A stretch of 64,000 nt of DNA, taken from positions 4,601,059 through 4,665,058 of the forward strand of contig CM055097.1 of the NCBI GenBank assembly GCA_029204225.1, given 5' to 3'. Source of the DNA: Diphasiastrum complanatum (Eukaryota > Streptophyta > Lycopodiopsida > Lycopodiales > Lycopodiaceae). Made by a program: the position numbers and the translations under genes. The notes under the pieces were generated by a model that saw only the letters and a list, made by a program, of their open reading frames with translations, did no database searches and was not told the origin of the DNA. This document shows, in pieces, positions 45,746 to 57,501 of this stretch; positions within the stretch are counted from its first letter, which is position 1, and each line of letters starts with the position of its first letter.

Positions 45746-47569
45746 CTTCCATCTTCTTTCATTTGCAATTCCTAGGGATTTGATCCAAATCCAATTGCAA
45801 AACAAAGATGGTTCCAAAAATGGATTATCTAACTACCAAAAGCTAAAATCCCAATTGTATTCTCACTTGCTATCACTAATACTTCAGGAATTGAAACTAA
45901 ATTTAATAATTGGATCACTTGGTCAACCAAGCCTCACACAACCAAATTGGATGCATGATGGCTCAAATTAGAGGCAAATTATCATATCTTTCATCTTGTA
46001 ACAAAATCCAACAGGTTCAAACCACCATTTGAGAGTTATTCATGCTAAAAAATCCTCAAAAATACACTATTTTCTGACTTTTTGAGACCCTTAATGGTGT
46101 CCAATCCTAACCAAACTTCATGAAAGCCTTAGGACATCATCATTACACCTCTGAAAACGTGCATGCAAAGTATTGGCCATGAATTTTATAAAAAATCCCA
46201 AAGTTATTTCAAAACCCATGTTTTTTTGACCAATTTTGACCAAAATTTGTGGATCAAATCCACAATTAAGTGCAGTCAGACCCAAATCCCTGTAAATATA
46301 TTACATGCAAGCACTACAAGTTTTGATTTCAATCAATTATGGCAAGTTTCCACTAGTATACATTCTCTCCCATGAGGAGAGAATATTCCTCTTAGGATTC
46401 CCATGCAACCTAAATAAGCGATTGAATTCCTATTTTTGCATTATATCAGTCAAACACCATGCAAGTGCTCCTATGTACAATTATAGGTCTGGATCCTCAT
46501 ATGATTATTAATTACATTACTGGCCAAGCCCGGAATGACGAGGCATAACTAATAACCATATACATTGGAGTGACCAGCTATCCATGTCAGGAATTATTTT
46601 GAATCCCTCATACTGGACATGGACGTAATATCAACACACTCAAGATTTATCTCTTTCTAGAGTATCACCTTTTCTATTGAGCACTTCACATGAATATTGA
46701 GCACTTAAGCACTTCATAGTACTAGCATAGACATTTATATGGAACAAACCCATACCATAATCATGCTACTTGTTAGTCAAATGAGCATTCCATAGCTTAT
46801 AGTGAAACAACAAGACCTGCAATAATACTACCAACACTCGAAGATGATAGAAAGTATACCACAGTGCTCGGTGTCGGGTCGAGCTCAATGGGGAGAGAGG
46901 CTCAGTTCCTTTGTACTCCCACGACTACCTTCACAAGTAGAGAGTGACAGGCATGCTGGTTGAACAGATAGTTCCATGGCCATTACTCCATAGTTGGAGG
47001 TGAGAACTTGCTGGCCTGTGAGAAGAGGAGAAGTGTCAAAAGCCCATAAGTAGCTTGGACCGGTACATGAAGTGCAAGACAAATCACAGCAAGAGTGATA
47101 AAGCATCAAAGAAAACAACAAGAATCGCTGAATGTAAGGTAATGCTCATAGACACCTAATATGTGTTCTAATGAGCAGTCTGAAAAGACATGTAGGTATG
47201 AACAAGGATTTAATATATTCTGTATTTTCCTCAATTTTAAACTCATCAAGGAATTTTGACAGTAAAATTTCCTTGTCAAAATAGAAAGAAGAAGCCATAG
47301 CAGGTACCTAATATCGCTTCTGTGTGACGAGAGACAACAAGCAGTAAAGAGGGCAACAGTCGACACGCACAGAATCGATATTCGGCTACAACACCAAATA
47401 TTGCTTCTGTGCAACAGGGCGTATTCCAATCGAAATGGAATGAATAGGCTATGCATAGAACCGATATTACAACAATCAAGGAAAAGAATACAAAAAACAT
47501 GAAAAATGACCGACTTTTATACTCTTCCATTTGCATGTGCAATGTTCGTGACATGTGTCATGATTCTAT
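45746..47569. other. Unassigned AT-rich DNA
   Basis: No gene recognised. Overlapping minus frames at 46885-47554 (up to 116 codons) have no motif. The segment 47270-47470 contains repeated ATCGATATT / GCTTCTGTG phrases related to those at 47905-48090. Confidence 0.35.
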
Positions 47570-48180
47570 CTTTTGGGCAATCCACACGTGCTAGTCAAAC
47601 AGTCAATGGCACGTGGAAAACTCCTATTGGCTAGCCTTGCACACATGTGAGTCAATGACACATGGCAATATGTTATTGGTCAAATTTTTCCATATGTGTG
47701 AGTCAATGGTCAATGACACATGGTGTAATGCGATTGGCTAAAAAATTTCTTTGCATGTGTGAGCCAAATTTTCTTCGTGTGCAAGAGAGAAAATATTGAA
47801 AACACCATTCTAAAGTCAATTTTCTCTTTCTTTCTCCCATTTCATGCAATATCACTTATGTGCACTCCCTATATACCCCATCGACCTCTCCCTCATAACA
47901 CCATGCATAGAAGCAATATTTGACCATACATATCGATTTTGTGCGCGTCTAGTATTGTTAATTTCTCTCCTCAATCACTAGCTATGCATAGAAGTGATAT
48001 TGGATCCCTCTTATCGATTTTGTGCATGTTTTCTTTTTTCACTTCCCACCTCCATAGATAGAGTTGCATAGATCCGATATGGAGCGTGTGAAGCAGACAC
48101 GTATATATTTTTTCTTGAGGCCTTTCAGATCCGGACCCATGCCATCTCTATGACCCCCAAAATAGATAGAAGAGGGCTAG
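47570..48180 (+). repeat. Minisatellite-like degenerate direct repeats
   Basis: Between 47580 and 47790, units of about 60 bp repeat (ACACATGTGAGTCAATGACACATGG and variants, with TATTGGTCA / GATTGGCTA). From 47905 to 48085, units carry ATGCATAGAAG..ATATT...ATCGATTTTGTGC three times. Copies are degenerate. Confidence 0.6.
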
Positions 48181-48239
48181 GAGGAGCCAATGGATTTATG
48201 AGATTAAGAAGTATCAAAGATCCATTGAGTTTCTCATTT

Positions 48240-48437
48240 AAACAATGGCCTCCACGTGTGAAATCAGAATTCCTCAAGTTCATAAACCTAAATTGAGTTT
48301 TGACCTACAAAAGATCCAATTTACATATGCAAAGGACTCGATTTATGAGTGAAATCAATCAAGCATGCTCTAGCATTGGTATCTCTTCCAAATCTTTGAT
48401 AAATGTGGTTGCTCCTTTCATAATTTGAAACACAAGA
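48240..48437 (-). repeat. A-family leader fragment next to a primer-binding site
   Basis: Matches the reverse of the element A leader (CCTAAATTGAGTTTTGACC, GCATGCTCTAGCATTGG) and leads directly into the primer site at 48438. Confidence 0.8.
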
Positions 48438-48449
48438 GCTCTGATACCA
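48438..48449 (-). promoter_or_regulatory. Primer-binding site of the A-family fragment
   Basis: GCTCTGATACCA on the plus strand, that is TGGTATCAGAGC on the minus strand, directly abutting the LTR fragment. Confidence 0.9.
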
Positions 48450-48683
48450 TGTGAAGAATTTTAGACCATTAAGATCCAAAATGTCTCCCTTAATCTTTGG
48501 GTAGAAAGTTAACACATCTAGAACATTGCCAATGTAGAAAAAATCAACATCTACTCAATGAAAGAGATGTAAACTCAATAAGAACTTGATCAAACATCAA
48601 ATATATAGTAAAATAAAGTTGTTGTCTGTACAATAACAGTACCCTTCTGTATTTTTCATGTGTGGATCCAAAAATAACAAAAT
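48450..48683 (-). repeat. A-family 5' LTR, 3' part only
   Basis: Aligns in reverse to about 10610-10829 of element A (GGATCCAAAAATAACAAA, then ACTTGATCAAAC). The CACACGTGTG palindrome is here decayed to CATGTGTGG. It breaks off at about 48684 into gypsy gag. Confidence 0.8.
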
Positions 48684-49324
48684 ATGGGAACAAAGCAAGA
48701 GAGAAGATGGATAAAATGTTTCCTAGCAGAGAAAATTTTTGGTGTGTAATTTGTGTTGTAAATCATATCATGAATGAATTTCCAACAATGAACGGATGTG
48801 TGGTGGATACCTATTGTCATTTGTGCAATTCAAATGGACACGAGACTACTTTTTGTTTGTTTAATTCACGGATTATCCAGCAAAGGTATTCTAAGTTTGG
48901 TTATCAAGAAAATCCCAAATGGAAAGCACCATATGGAAAGGTCCATGGCCTTGGATTTTTAGAACCACTAGCTTTACCTCCTCCTCGAGTACAACAAGCT
49001 CCTCATGCCTATATGATGGAGTCAGAAGCCTCAAGTAGCCATGAGCATTGGAATTATAATAGAGGACCAAGACATTGTTCCTCTAGAGCAACATGCTATC
49101 TATGCCGCTTGATTACAATCAAACCATGTCAAGCAATAAGTTCTGTTCTAAAAAAATCCATTAATCCTTCTGTACCAGTTATGGTTGTCACAATAGCTCA
49201 AAAATATAAAAAAGTTGTTGTTGAAACAACACTTACAAAATCTGTACCAGTTACTGATCTACCTATCATATCTGGAGTCTATCCAAATCTCAACTCTGAG
49301 AAGAAGAAATACCACAATATGTGA
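48684..49324 (+). pseudogene. Gypsy-type gag fragment with zinc knuckles
   Basis: The open frame (about 213 codons in this part) shows FWCVICVVNHIMNEFP (a decayed WCxxC..H....CP knuckle), an intact CHLCNSNGHETTFC, a proline-rich spacer and CYLCRLITIKPC, a third decayed knuckle. The knuckle order and WC start resemble the gag at 38199-39349, on the opposite strand. Although open, it lacks the gag N-terminus and protease, so it is a fragment. Its start ATG at 48662 lies in the adjoining A-family LTR and is not the ancestral start. Confidence 0.72.
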
Positions 49325-49339
49325 TAATGGATTAAAATC

Positions 49340-50120
49340 TTACAAGAAGAAGAAGCCTTGGAAGATACCTTCTTTCCACAAAAGAAGCATTTTTTCTTTG
49401 ACTTGTCCTTTGTCTTTGAACTTGATGCTTGATCTTCCTCCTTGTCCTCCTTTGCTTGATCCTTCTTAGATCCCTTGGTCTTCTTCTTGCCTTTGAATGA
49501 TAAATTTGCCTTCTCATCTCCATCTTTTAATGATAAGAAACTCGTCCTAGATTTTGCATGGAGCATCCTACACTCTTCAACCACTAGCGCAATACTATGG
49601 AGCTTATCAATTGATGGAAAAGTGTCTTGGATGGTAAAAATTTGAACCAAATTGGAAAATTCATCTCCCTAAGCCATTGAGTATCAATTGTACAAGCTCG
49701 CCATCTAGAATCTTCTCTCCAATAGAAACTAATTCTTTGTTGAGAGACTTGATCCTAAGCACATATTCTTGTGCACTTTCATCACTTCTTCTCATACTTT
49801 GTAAGATTTGGTTTTTTATCATAAGTACTCTTGAAGTGTTGTTGGATTCATATATAGCTTTAAGAGAATCCCAAGCTTCCTTGGCTGATGTGCAAGAGGT
49901 CATCACTAACATTCATTTTGATCTTATGAAGTGCTAGCCTTGTCTTCTTCTTGTATCTAACCAAATCTTGTCCTTCGAGAGGCTCATCCTCTTCTTCTAG
50001 GACATTATCAAAGAAGTCTTGGAGCACTAAGAGTGACTCCATCCTCATTTTACATATTAAGTAGTTTGTAGAATTTAACCTCTCACTAGATCCAAGAAGG
50101 AAGTCACAAATGGTTCCCAT
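49340..50120 (-). pseudogene. Family E copia gag
   Basis: From ATG 50120 the minus strand reads MGTICDFLLGSSERLNSTNY, then MRMESLLVLQD, then LALHKIKMNVSDDLL. A frameshift near 49910 leads to SCTSAKEAWDSLKAIYES and QEYVLRIKSLNKEL, and a second near 49660 leads to the lysine-rich region and half a knuckle (CFFCGKK), where the sequence ends in gypsy gag DNA. The expected Trp after NYS..  is Cys (YLICK). It belongs with the leader and 5' LTR at 52375-53291, separated from them by element G. Confidence 0.85.
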
Positions 50121-50517
50121 CTCCTAATGATTTGTACTAATGATTTACTTGTTGGCCCTCCCTAAGATCTTTTCCAAAATTTGCCTCACTAGCAACTCAC
50201 TTGATGTTCACAAAGACACAATCCCCTTGATCTTGATTCACAAGAACTTTTTAAGGAGGATTCTACAAAACAATGCTCAAGAAAATTGGTTTTGATTTGA
50301 ACCTAGAAACTCACAAAATTTTCACTTGTCCTGATTACCTCAAATTTGACTTCTAGCCCACTCAATGGACTTCTAGCCAAAGTTCTTACACTCCCTCTCA
50401 AAGATGAAATGGAGATTAGATGAGAATTCATCAAAGACTTATTGAATCCCATCAATTTTCACCATTTTTGGACAAAAAACATGATAAATCTCTCTCACAC
50501 TTCTTGATGTCGAAAAG
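50121..50517 (-). other. Family E leader, gag-proximal part
   Basis: Untranslated DNA between E gag and element G; the leader continues at 52375-52678. Confidence 0.6.
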
Positions 50518-50920
50518 AGAAATGTGGTTTTTGGTGAGCAGTGGAAGTGAAACGAGTGGTAATGGATAAAAAATGTGTCAGTTACCAACAAGCATTCAAG
50601 ATGAATCGAAAAACAATACTCAATAGAACAACAATAGTGTGGACAAAAATTGCATTCTGATTAACACAAAAAGTGATTTCAAAGACGTGAAGCTGGCCGT
50701 GAGACAGTAGTGTGCACAAATGTTTTAGTTGAGTTTTTTATAGCAAAAACTAACTGAATGAAACTACAGAATAATGCCTGCAAGATGATAACCTGATCAG
50801 GACGCTGACTCCATAGTAGGCCTTCATTGATGGATGTTAGTTAATCAGTACATTGAACGCTTAGCATTAACCTACTTAATTAACTAGATCCATCCTATAG
50901 TAGGTAGCCGCCATTTAACA
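50518..50920 (-). repeat. Element G 3' LTR (403 bp)
   Basis: About 100 bp longer than the 5' LTR because of one internal block (around 50632-50740, CAATAGTGTGGACAAAAATT...) missing from the other copy. Elsewhere similarity is high. Confidence 0.8.
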
Positions 50921-50999
50921 ATAATAACATCGATATATGTAGGCCTCATTCTTTTAGTCTTGTTGTTGAATGTTCAAATAAGATTTGCTCACTGACATG

Positions 51000-52000
51000 G
51001 ACCATGGCATTGGGTTCCTCCTCTACTATAGAATTTTGTTCCCAGAGTGTAGCTTTTCACGATCATAATCTATGGTTTCAAAAGTGCCCTTACTTGTAGT
51101 TGTGACAAAGTGGCCCTCGACTCAATGCTCATGCTTCTTGCGGTGGGACTCGATTCGGCTTTCGCAAAGGAAAATGCCAAAAGCTTCTCATCTAGGTTTG
51201 ATCAAGACTGCAACCTTGTTGCCTTATAAAATGCTTGACAACTATGGACAAAGCTCTAGAAATAATGTAATTAAGTTCTCATGTGAAGAGCTCAAAGCAA
51301 ATCAATCTTCTAGTATTGATGTCTCCTTCCCTGAGGATCCGATCCTGAGCCTAAGGAGGATGCATTTCTTCTGATCTCCTCTTGTAGTAGCATCAAAATG
51401 ACTCTTGATCAAGTGAGATGCTGATGGGTCAAAATAACTATGACCCATGTTTCATGGGCATCAAGCAGACTCAATAAAAGAGTAATTACTGCATCAGAAT
51501 CTTCAATGATTGAGCCAGTTGTAGTCATCTGCTCCATAAGGTTTTTGAAAGTGTTGAGATGGCTCGAAATACTATCTTTTTTCAGACATTCTCAAAGTGA
51601 AGAATTTCTTCCTCAGATGGAGTTTGGATGTGACATCTCTGATGTCATAGAAAGTTGCCAGGATGTCCCAAGCATCCTTAGCAGTCTGAGCAGATCGAAT
51701 GTGACTGATCTGGAAATCTTTGATGTTTAGTGTGATTAAGACAAACACCTTGCCATCTTGTTGTTTTCATTTGGTGATGCTGGCTGCATCGACCTCTGGC
51801 TTGACATCAGTACCATCAACTATGTCCCACAGTTCTTTGTAGAACGACTCTCATCTTGAACTTCCAGAGATGGTTGTTCTCTTCGTTGAGTTTGTCAATC
51901 AAAGATGAACTAGATGATGGATACATTCCAGTATAGTAGCGAGATCATTGGTAGAAACAACAATATCGAAATACTATTGGCCGCACACTTGTTGAAATGA
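51000..52000 (-). pseudogene. Element G gag (Tnt1-like UBN2 type)
   Basis: The minus strand encodes, with frame breaks, SSSSLIDKLNEENNHLWKFK, then ELWDIVDGTD, ITLNIKDFQISHIRSAQTAK, DAWDILATFYD and LNTFKNLMEQMTTTGSI, the usual Tnt1/Ty1-copia gag core that assembles the particle. It ends near 51330 without a zinc knuckle. About 400 bp of noncoding sequence separate it from the 3' LTR. Stops and small indels make it a pseudogene in this copy. Confidence 0.8.
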
Positions 52001-52071
52001 GGTCTTGGTAAAAACAAGACTGATTATCTGCAATAAAAATGCAGACTACTGAACCACCCGCTCTAATACCA

Positions 52072-52374
52072 TGTCGAAAATGAGAGAAATGTGATTTTTG
52101 GTGAGCAGCAAAAGTGAAACGACTGGTTAATGGATTAGAAATGCGTCAGTTACCAGCAAACAATCAAGATGAATCGAAAAACAATACTCAATAGAACAAC
52201 TAACTGAATGAAACTACAGAATAATGCTTGTAGGATGATAACCTGATCAGGGTGCTGACTCCATAGTAGATCTTCATTGATAATTGAATGTCAGTTGATC
52301 AGTACATTGAAAGCTTGACATTAACCTACTTAATTAACTAGATACATCCTACAATAGGTAGTCGTCATTTAACA
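52072..52374 (-). repeat. Element G 5' LTR (303 bp)
   Basis: Bounded by the primer site on its left and by GTAAATG on its right. Pairs with 50518-50920. Confidence 0.8.
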
Positions 52375-52678
52375 GTAAATGTATGTACAAAGTAGGTGGA
52401 TTGTCAATGTTGCAACATGGGTTGGATTTTTTAGTTGGCAGTATCGAAAATATATACTATATCAAAAAATAACATTGACTCACAAAATATATAATGACTC
52501 AAAAGTTCAGAAGTGCCCACACATGTGGACAATATGGATTTTGATCCCTACCAAGTTTGGAATCAAATCTCCTCACCAAAGTTGAGATTCTAGCTCACCC
52601 TCTCAATACTAGTTTTTAGCACCAATACTTGTTAAAAATGGATTTGCTTTTTATTGATGGTTCATGCTCTTGTACTTG
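52375..52678 (-). other. Family E leader, LTR-proximal part
   Basis: Untranslated leader between the element G insertion and the E primer site (GGCTCTAATACCA, 52678-52690). It contains CACACATGTGG (about 52518). Confidence 0.55.
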
Positions 52679-52690
52679 GCTCTAATACCA

Positions 52691-53291
52691 TGTGAGAGAA
52701 CTGTACTTTAGGACCATAAATGGATCTTAGAAAGATCTACAAGAGTGATTGGTTGCTTGCTTAGCAATCGAATTGATCATAAACTGAAATCCGAATCCAC
52801 ACATGTGAACCACAGCCTGTTGTATGGCCTATAGACAGAGAATGAAGTAGAAATCAACTTGTTTGCATTTGGATCACAAAATCACAATGTACATAGTGGA
52901 ATAGCTCGAGATTGCCAATGAGCTCCAAAAATAATCTATCTTCTCACTATGGAGAGTGGAACTACATAGTGAAAGTCACTTCCTTTTTAAAGTCCAGCAT
53001 GTAAGGAAGTTAACTTGGCTTTCTTGCCCTAATTTGCAACCCTAGCCTCATTCTTAGAGTCATGTCAAGTAGGTGGCTAGTTGGTCAATTTTCACCTCAA
53101 ATCTAGGATTTAGGTCCTATAATCTAGAAATTACTACCAACTTGACCTGACCTACTCTATAGACTTGATCTAGCCTACACAAGGACAGGTTTCCCACGTG
53201 GTTCCATGGCCTCACACGTGTGGGACCCACTTATGTACATTTTACATGATTTTTGATCAAGCTAGATTTGCCAATTTTTGGCAATTCTTCA
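52691..53291 (-). repeat. Family E 5' LTR (601 bp), minus strand
   Basis: Starts (plus strand) TGTGAGAGAACTG after the primer site and ends near GCAATTCTTCA. Aligns in reverse to 35050-35714 across its length. Contains CACACGTGTG at 53213-53222 and CACACATGTGAA near 52799. Confidence 0.82.
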
Positions 53292-54393
53292 ATATTTTAA
53301 TCTATAGGATATAAAACTGAAGATAGACCAAGACACTGATCAATCCAACACAAGTTTTGGAATTCGTAGTAGATGGGTGATTCTACACCCTCTTTTGAAA
53401 TTTCAAAGGCATGACCTTCTAGTGACTTCAGATTGCACTACTTCATTCATCGCTAGCTTTTTGTTGTAAACATTGCTTGAAAAGCTCATAATAGCAAAGT
53501 AAGGTGTGGATGTAGCTCACCTAGTTTTGTTTGTGGCTTGTCACCTAATTTTGTTTGTTGGCCTACCATTTGTGAATCTTGTGCCCACAAACCACCCATA
53601 AGTTACTGAGATTTTGCATTTTCCGAGTATATTTGTGAGAGTTTTGAGAGTTTTTTGTGATGAATATTGGATTGTTGTATTTGTTTATTTACATATGAAA
53701 TAATACAAAAAATTTAGTGAATATTCTCTCAATACAATGATTAATACATTGATCAGTGTTGTAGTGTGTTTTTTCTCCTCTACTTGTGTTGGTGTTCATG
53801 CTAATGATATTGTGATTTTGACAAAGCGATCGAGGGGTGTATATTTAAAAAAACCACTTACTAATATGCAATTTTTATAGTATCTTAAAGACGATCTATG
53901 TCACTTCTTTAATGATATTGATTGATGTAGTGGGTTTCTTTCCTTGCCTAACCTCAATCCAAGATTTATTCAATCTAGCATCAAAGAGATGAAGTTAGTT
54001 GTCACGCATAGTATAGTTCAGATTTCAGCATGAATGGAAGATTCACATCTAACTCTAACATCCATTGACCCTAAGAATTAACACTACATCCATTAACACT
54101 AGATCCACAACAAGATAGCTTACTCTTTCTCTCTCTCCCTTTCTCCCTCATAGAAAGTATAATCACATGCAATCCCAATAACAATCAAATCCAACAATTA
54201 GCAAAACACAAATAAGCATGAGATATGGAGGAAAAGTGATAGAGAGCAAGGATATTCATCAATCCATTTCACAAGAGAACCAATGTGCTTTATTGGCAAT
54301 CCATTTTGAAGTTGTCCAAGATGTGAAGCAAGATTCCCAGGAGCCTCCCATCATTGCTGCACGGAACATAGTCTGGCCATCGGCAGCTGATCC
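53292..54393. other. Unassigned AT-rich DNA
   Basis: Nothing recognised. A short local repeat (CACCTA(G/A)TTTTGTTTGTGG) occurs at 53519-53560. Confidence 0.35.
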
Positions 54394-55281
54394 TTGATAT
54401 TCTCTGAGGCCATTGGCTTATTCGGATCGAATGCCAAAGGAAGAAGGCAACCATCCCATCTCGTTGCCACGGATGCCAACAGAGTCAAGTCTTTCGCAAA
54501 AAGTGCCGATTGTCTCACTGTTGGATCGGGAGAGTGTATCTATTCCCGCTGGTACGCCTGTAATGCCCGGTGGAAATCCACTGATATCTTGATGCCATCC
54601 ATCCATGGGGACTTCAAATGGTTCCACATCACACAACAGTACTATTGTATGACCCAAGATCAATATAGTATGATGTAACGTTTGATAAAAGGCTGCTTTA
54701 TGACTCATAGATACAAAACAGACCACCCACCCACTATCGTCCAATAGGAAGCTAGCTAGAAGACTTGCGTCTATCAATCCATCACAACAAACATTCCATA
54801 CATGAACCTCACCCAAAATGTCATTTGGCACAAAATGTAGGAAAATTAGATACTATCATGTCAACACTATATGCAACAAACTCATCTCTCTCTTTTTTTT
54901 CTTTTTTTCTTTTTTAAAATAAATGCTCAATCAGTTATCCCATCTCTTTTGTAATCATTTTTTTTAACACCCTTTTGAAATCCTCAAGAAACATCCTTGT
55001 ACCATATGAACCTACAATGTAAAAATAATAATAAATTGATATAAGCAAAGTAGAACATTGATAAAAATAGATACAGGTTGGAGAACTATGTTGAATTTCA
55101 CATTGAAAATTACTTGTGAGTTATTTCCTCCGATAGTGGTTTTTGGAACTCGATAGTCAAATTCTTGATGTCTTCTCTTGTGTGGGACCACTAGTTCTAG
55201 CGATGTGATTATTTCTTGTATATATTCATTATCAACACAAGCAATGTCACTCCCTATACTACCACTCTCACTCTTTGCCAA
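54394..55281 (-). pseudogene. Exon-like open frames of an unrecognised gene
   Basis: The minus frame 55281-55012 begins AKSESGSIGSDIACVDNEY and contains VPHKRRHQEFDYRVP. It is preceded by CCAAG and followed, after NNSQ, by GTAATTTTC, a possible donor. The minus frame 54831-54418 (137 codons) reads VHVWNVCCDGLIDASLLASF, LDDSGWVVCFVS and then degrades. The latter loosely resembles the segment after the catalytic motif in N4/N6 amino-methyltransferases, so it might be an N-terminal piece of the same family as 7981-9386. That link is speculative, since no catalytic motif or shared segment is visible. Confidence 0.3.
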
Positions 55282-55289
55282 AACTCTTA

Positions 55290-57501
55290 CCTTGGAAAAG
55301 ACAAAATCCCCACCATCATTGTCTCATTTGTGTTTAAAACCAAATTGAAATTTACTTGTAATATAACAACACAAGTAACTTAGACATCGGTGTTTAACTT
55401 TTTAAGAACTTTGTAGTGACATACATGTTGACAAACCTAGAATCAAAGCAATTATACCTCAATGTATTTATGATGAAAGATTTATTACCATAATCCAACT
55501 CTTTTCATTGAAGTTTTTGCCTAATCTAGATTACTATAATGTACATTATCAATAATAGCTATCTAGTGTATGGTGTTAGGTTGTCAAAGATGATTTTATG
55601 ACCAAATAACTTTCTTATGAGAGAGCATGTGCTAGCCTAAAATATATATAAAAGGGCAAGCTATCACATTAGTGAAATGGCATATTTGTTGTATAATGGT
55701 TTTTTTGGGTGTGCAACTAGGGTCAAATCATAACATTAATAAGCTTGATTTCATGCTTGAGTACAAATCATCATGGTTAGTCATTATAGAGTAAATTTTG
55801 ATTTCGCGGCTTGAACGTGCATGATTTGCTACCCAATAAGTGGAACCTTATCTCATCTTATCTTGGAAGGAAAAATGCCAAGCTATCTATCCCAACATTC
55901 TTAATAGAACAAAGATTTTTTTGACACCTATGATAAATAAGTCTAAGGTGTGATTCTCATATATAGTGTGCTCTACAAGATTGGGAGCTTAAGATTTGTC
56001 ATCAAATTTCATGCTAAGGATATAGAACAAATATGACCACATAAAATTGAACTTGACATATAATAGAATGAGAAGGATATAGTTGGTGCCATTTCTGTCT
56101 ACAAATTATGCACATTCAAATATATATACTTTACAAAGATAACTATATACAAAGTGGAATTACTCCTCAATTTCATAAAAAAGGACTGTTGCTTAAATGT
56201 TACTATGGACTTCTTTCCATGTTATGTTCAAGTACTAGTTTGACATACATTTTTACCAATTTTAGAGAATCCACTTTAGTCAAGCTATTTACAAAAACAC
56301 TGTACAATACTATGACTACTTTCACTTGATTTATTATTAGGATAGAAAACATAAGTGCAATAAATAACATTTAAGTGTGACGCATTATATAATATAAGAT
56401 CTTGTTCTCCACATAGGAACGTATAGTTGTGAGTTAGAAAAATGCAAAATAGGTTTTTTTCTCTCTCTACTCATTAATATAAGTTTTTATATTAAAAGTC
56501 ATTTGGAAGCAATAAAAAAAATCAATAATGAAAAAGTATTGAAATCTCTCTTAGCGTCACTTTTTTTTTCCAATAAAGAAAACACTATCCTAGATCATCT
56601 TACATGAAATAGTAAAGGCCCAAGAATGTGATAACTAAGTAGATATAGTTTACAATCTAGAATATAAACGCTCTTTAGGCGTGCGTAGTTATGATAAAAT
56701 CTTAAAAGTAAAGGAAAATCTTTTGAAACAAAATCGAAAGTAGGTTACAGTTTTACAATGGAATTTCATATTTATAAAAAAATCCATTCACACTTATGAG
56801 GCAATGGTGAGTTCTAATGGAAGAGATAAATGAAATATAAAATTAATAATAAAAGTCAAGAAAAAATTCAAAAGTTTTAGAGATTGAAAATGGAGTCTAG
56901 ACAACTGACAAGGAATGAAATGAGATTTTTGCAAGTTCATTTTTTCACTAAACATATATCATGCCCATTTCCAAATGCTACATAAATTCACAACGCACCA
57001 TACCAAATTGTTAAAGCATAGCATAATGATTAATGATACATGCATATCATTTGCAACAATGTATAAACACTATCCAAAATCGATGGAAAAACTTAAATAA
57101 AAAAGTCTAATGTTTGAGGGTGGATCTATACACAATCAAATTATGTAAATGTCTACAAACTTGATTAAATCCTTTTAGAGCTACGTCCACCCTCATGAAG
57201 TACAATGCATCTTGCAGAAGTGAGATGTCTCCTACCATGCTGTTAGAGATATTTTTGGTTGAGATTGGTCCAACCAACAAGTCCAAGCGACTAAAGGCCC
57301 CTAGGGTCCGTCTTAATTATCTTATATCCCCCAATCATTGCTTTCAACCCTAGGGTCCGTCTTAATTATCTCATATCCCCCAATTATTGAGAATTTCCCA
57401 AGCTCTTAAAAGTTTGACTACTTGGGGATGACACTAATCTTCACTTACATAGATATTCAATTTTGGCTTATGCTTGTTGGAGAAGCACTCCTAACATTAA
57501 T
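55290..57501. other. Unassigned AT-rich DNA
   Basis: No coding or element signal. It includes a 50-bp tandem duplication at 57298-57390. Confidence 0.4.
57298..57390 (+). repeat. 50-bp tandem duplication
   Basis: CCCTAGGGTCCGTCTTAATT...CCCCCAAT(C/T)ATTG occurs at 57298-57347 and again from 57348. Confidence 0.88.

Larger units (their letters stand above)
50518..52374 (-). mobile_element. Compact gag-only copia element G
   Basis: LTRs at 52072-52374 (5') and 50518-50920 (3') flank only about 1.15 kb. On the minus strand the LTR reads TGTTAAATG to TTTTCGACA, and a TGGTATTAGAGC primer site (52060-52071) abuts the 5' LTR. The interior holds a Tnt1-like gag and no protease, integrase, RT or RNase H. 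This fits a non-autonomous gag-only element. The 5-bp flanks (CTTGA and GTAAA) do not match, so either the ends changed after insertion or the two LTRs come from different insertions. Confidence 0.78.

Noticed and set aside
50518-52374. Element G as two unrelated solo LTRs
   Set aside because: A primer site abuts the 5' LTR and a gag lies between the repeats in the right orientation, so a gag-only element fits better despite unmatched flanks.
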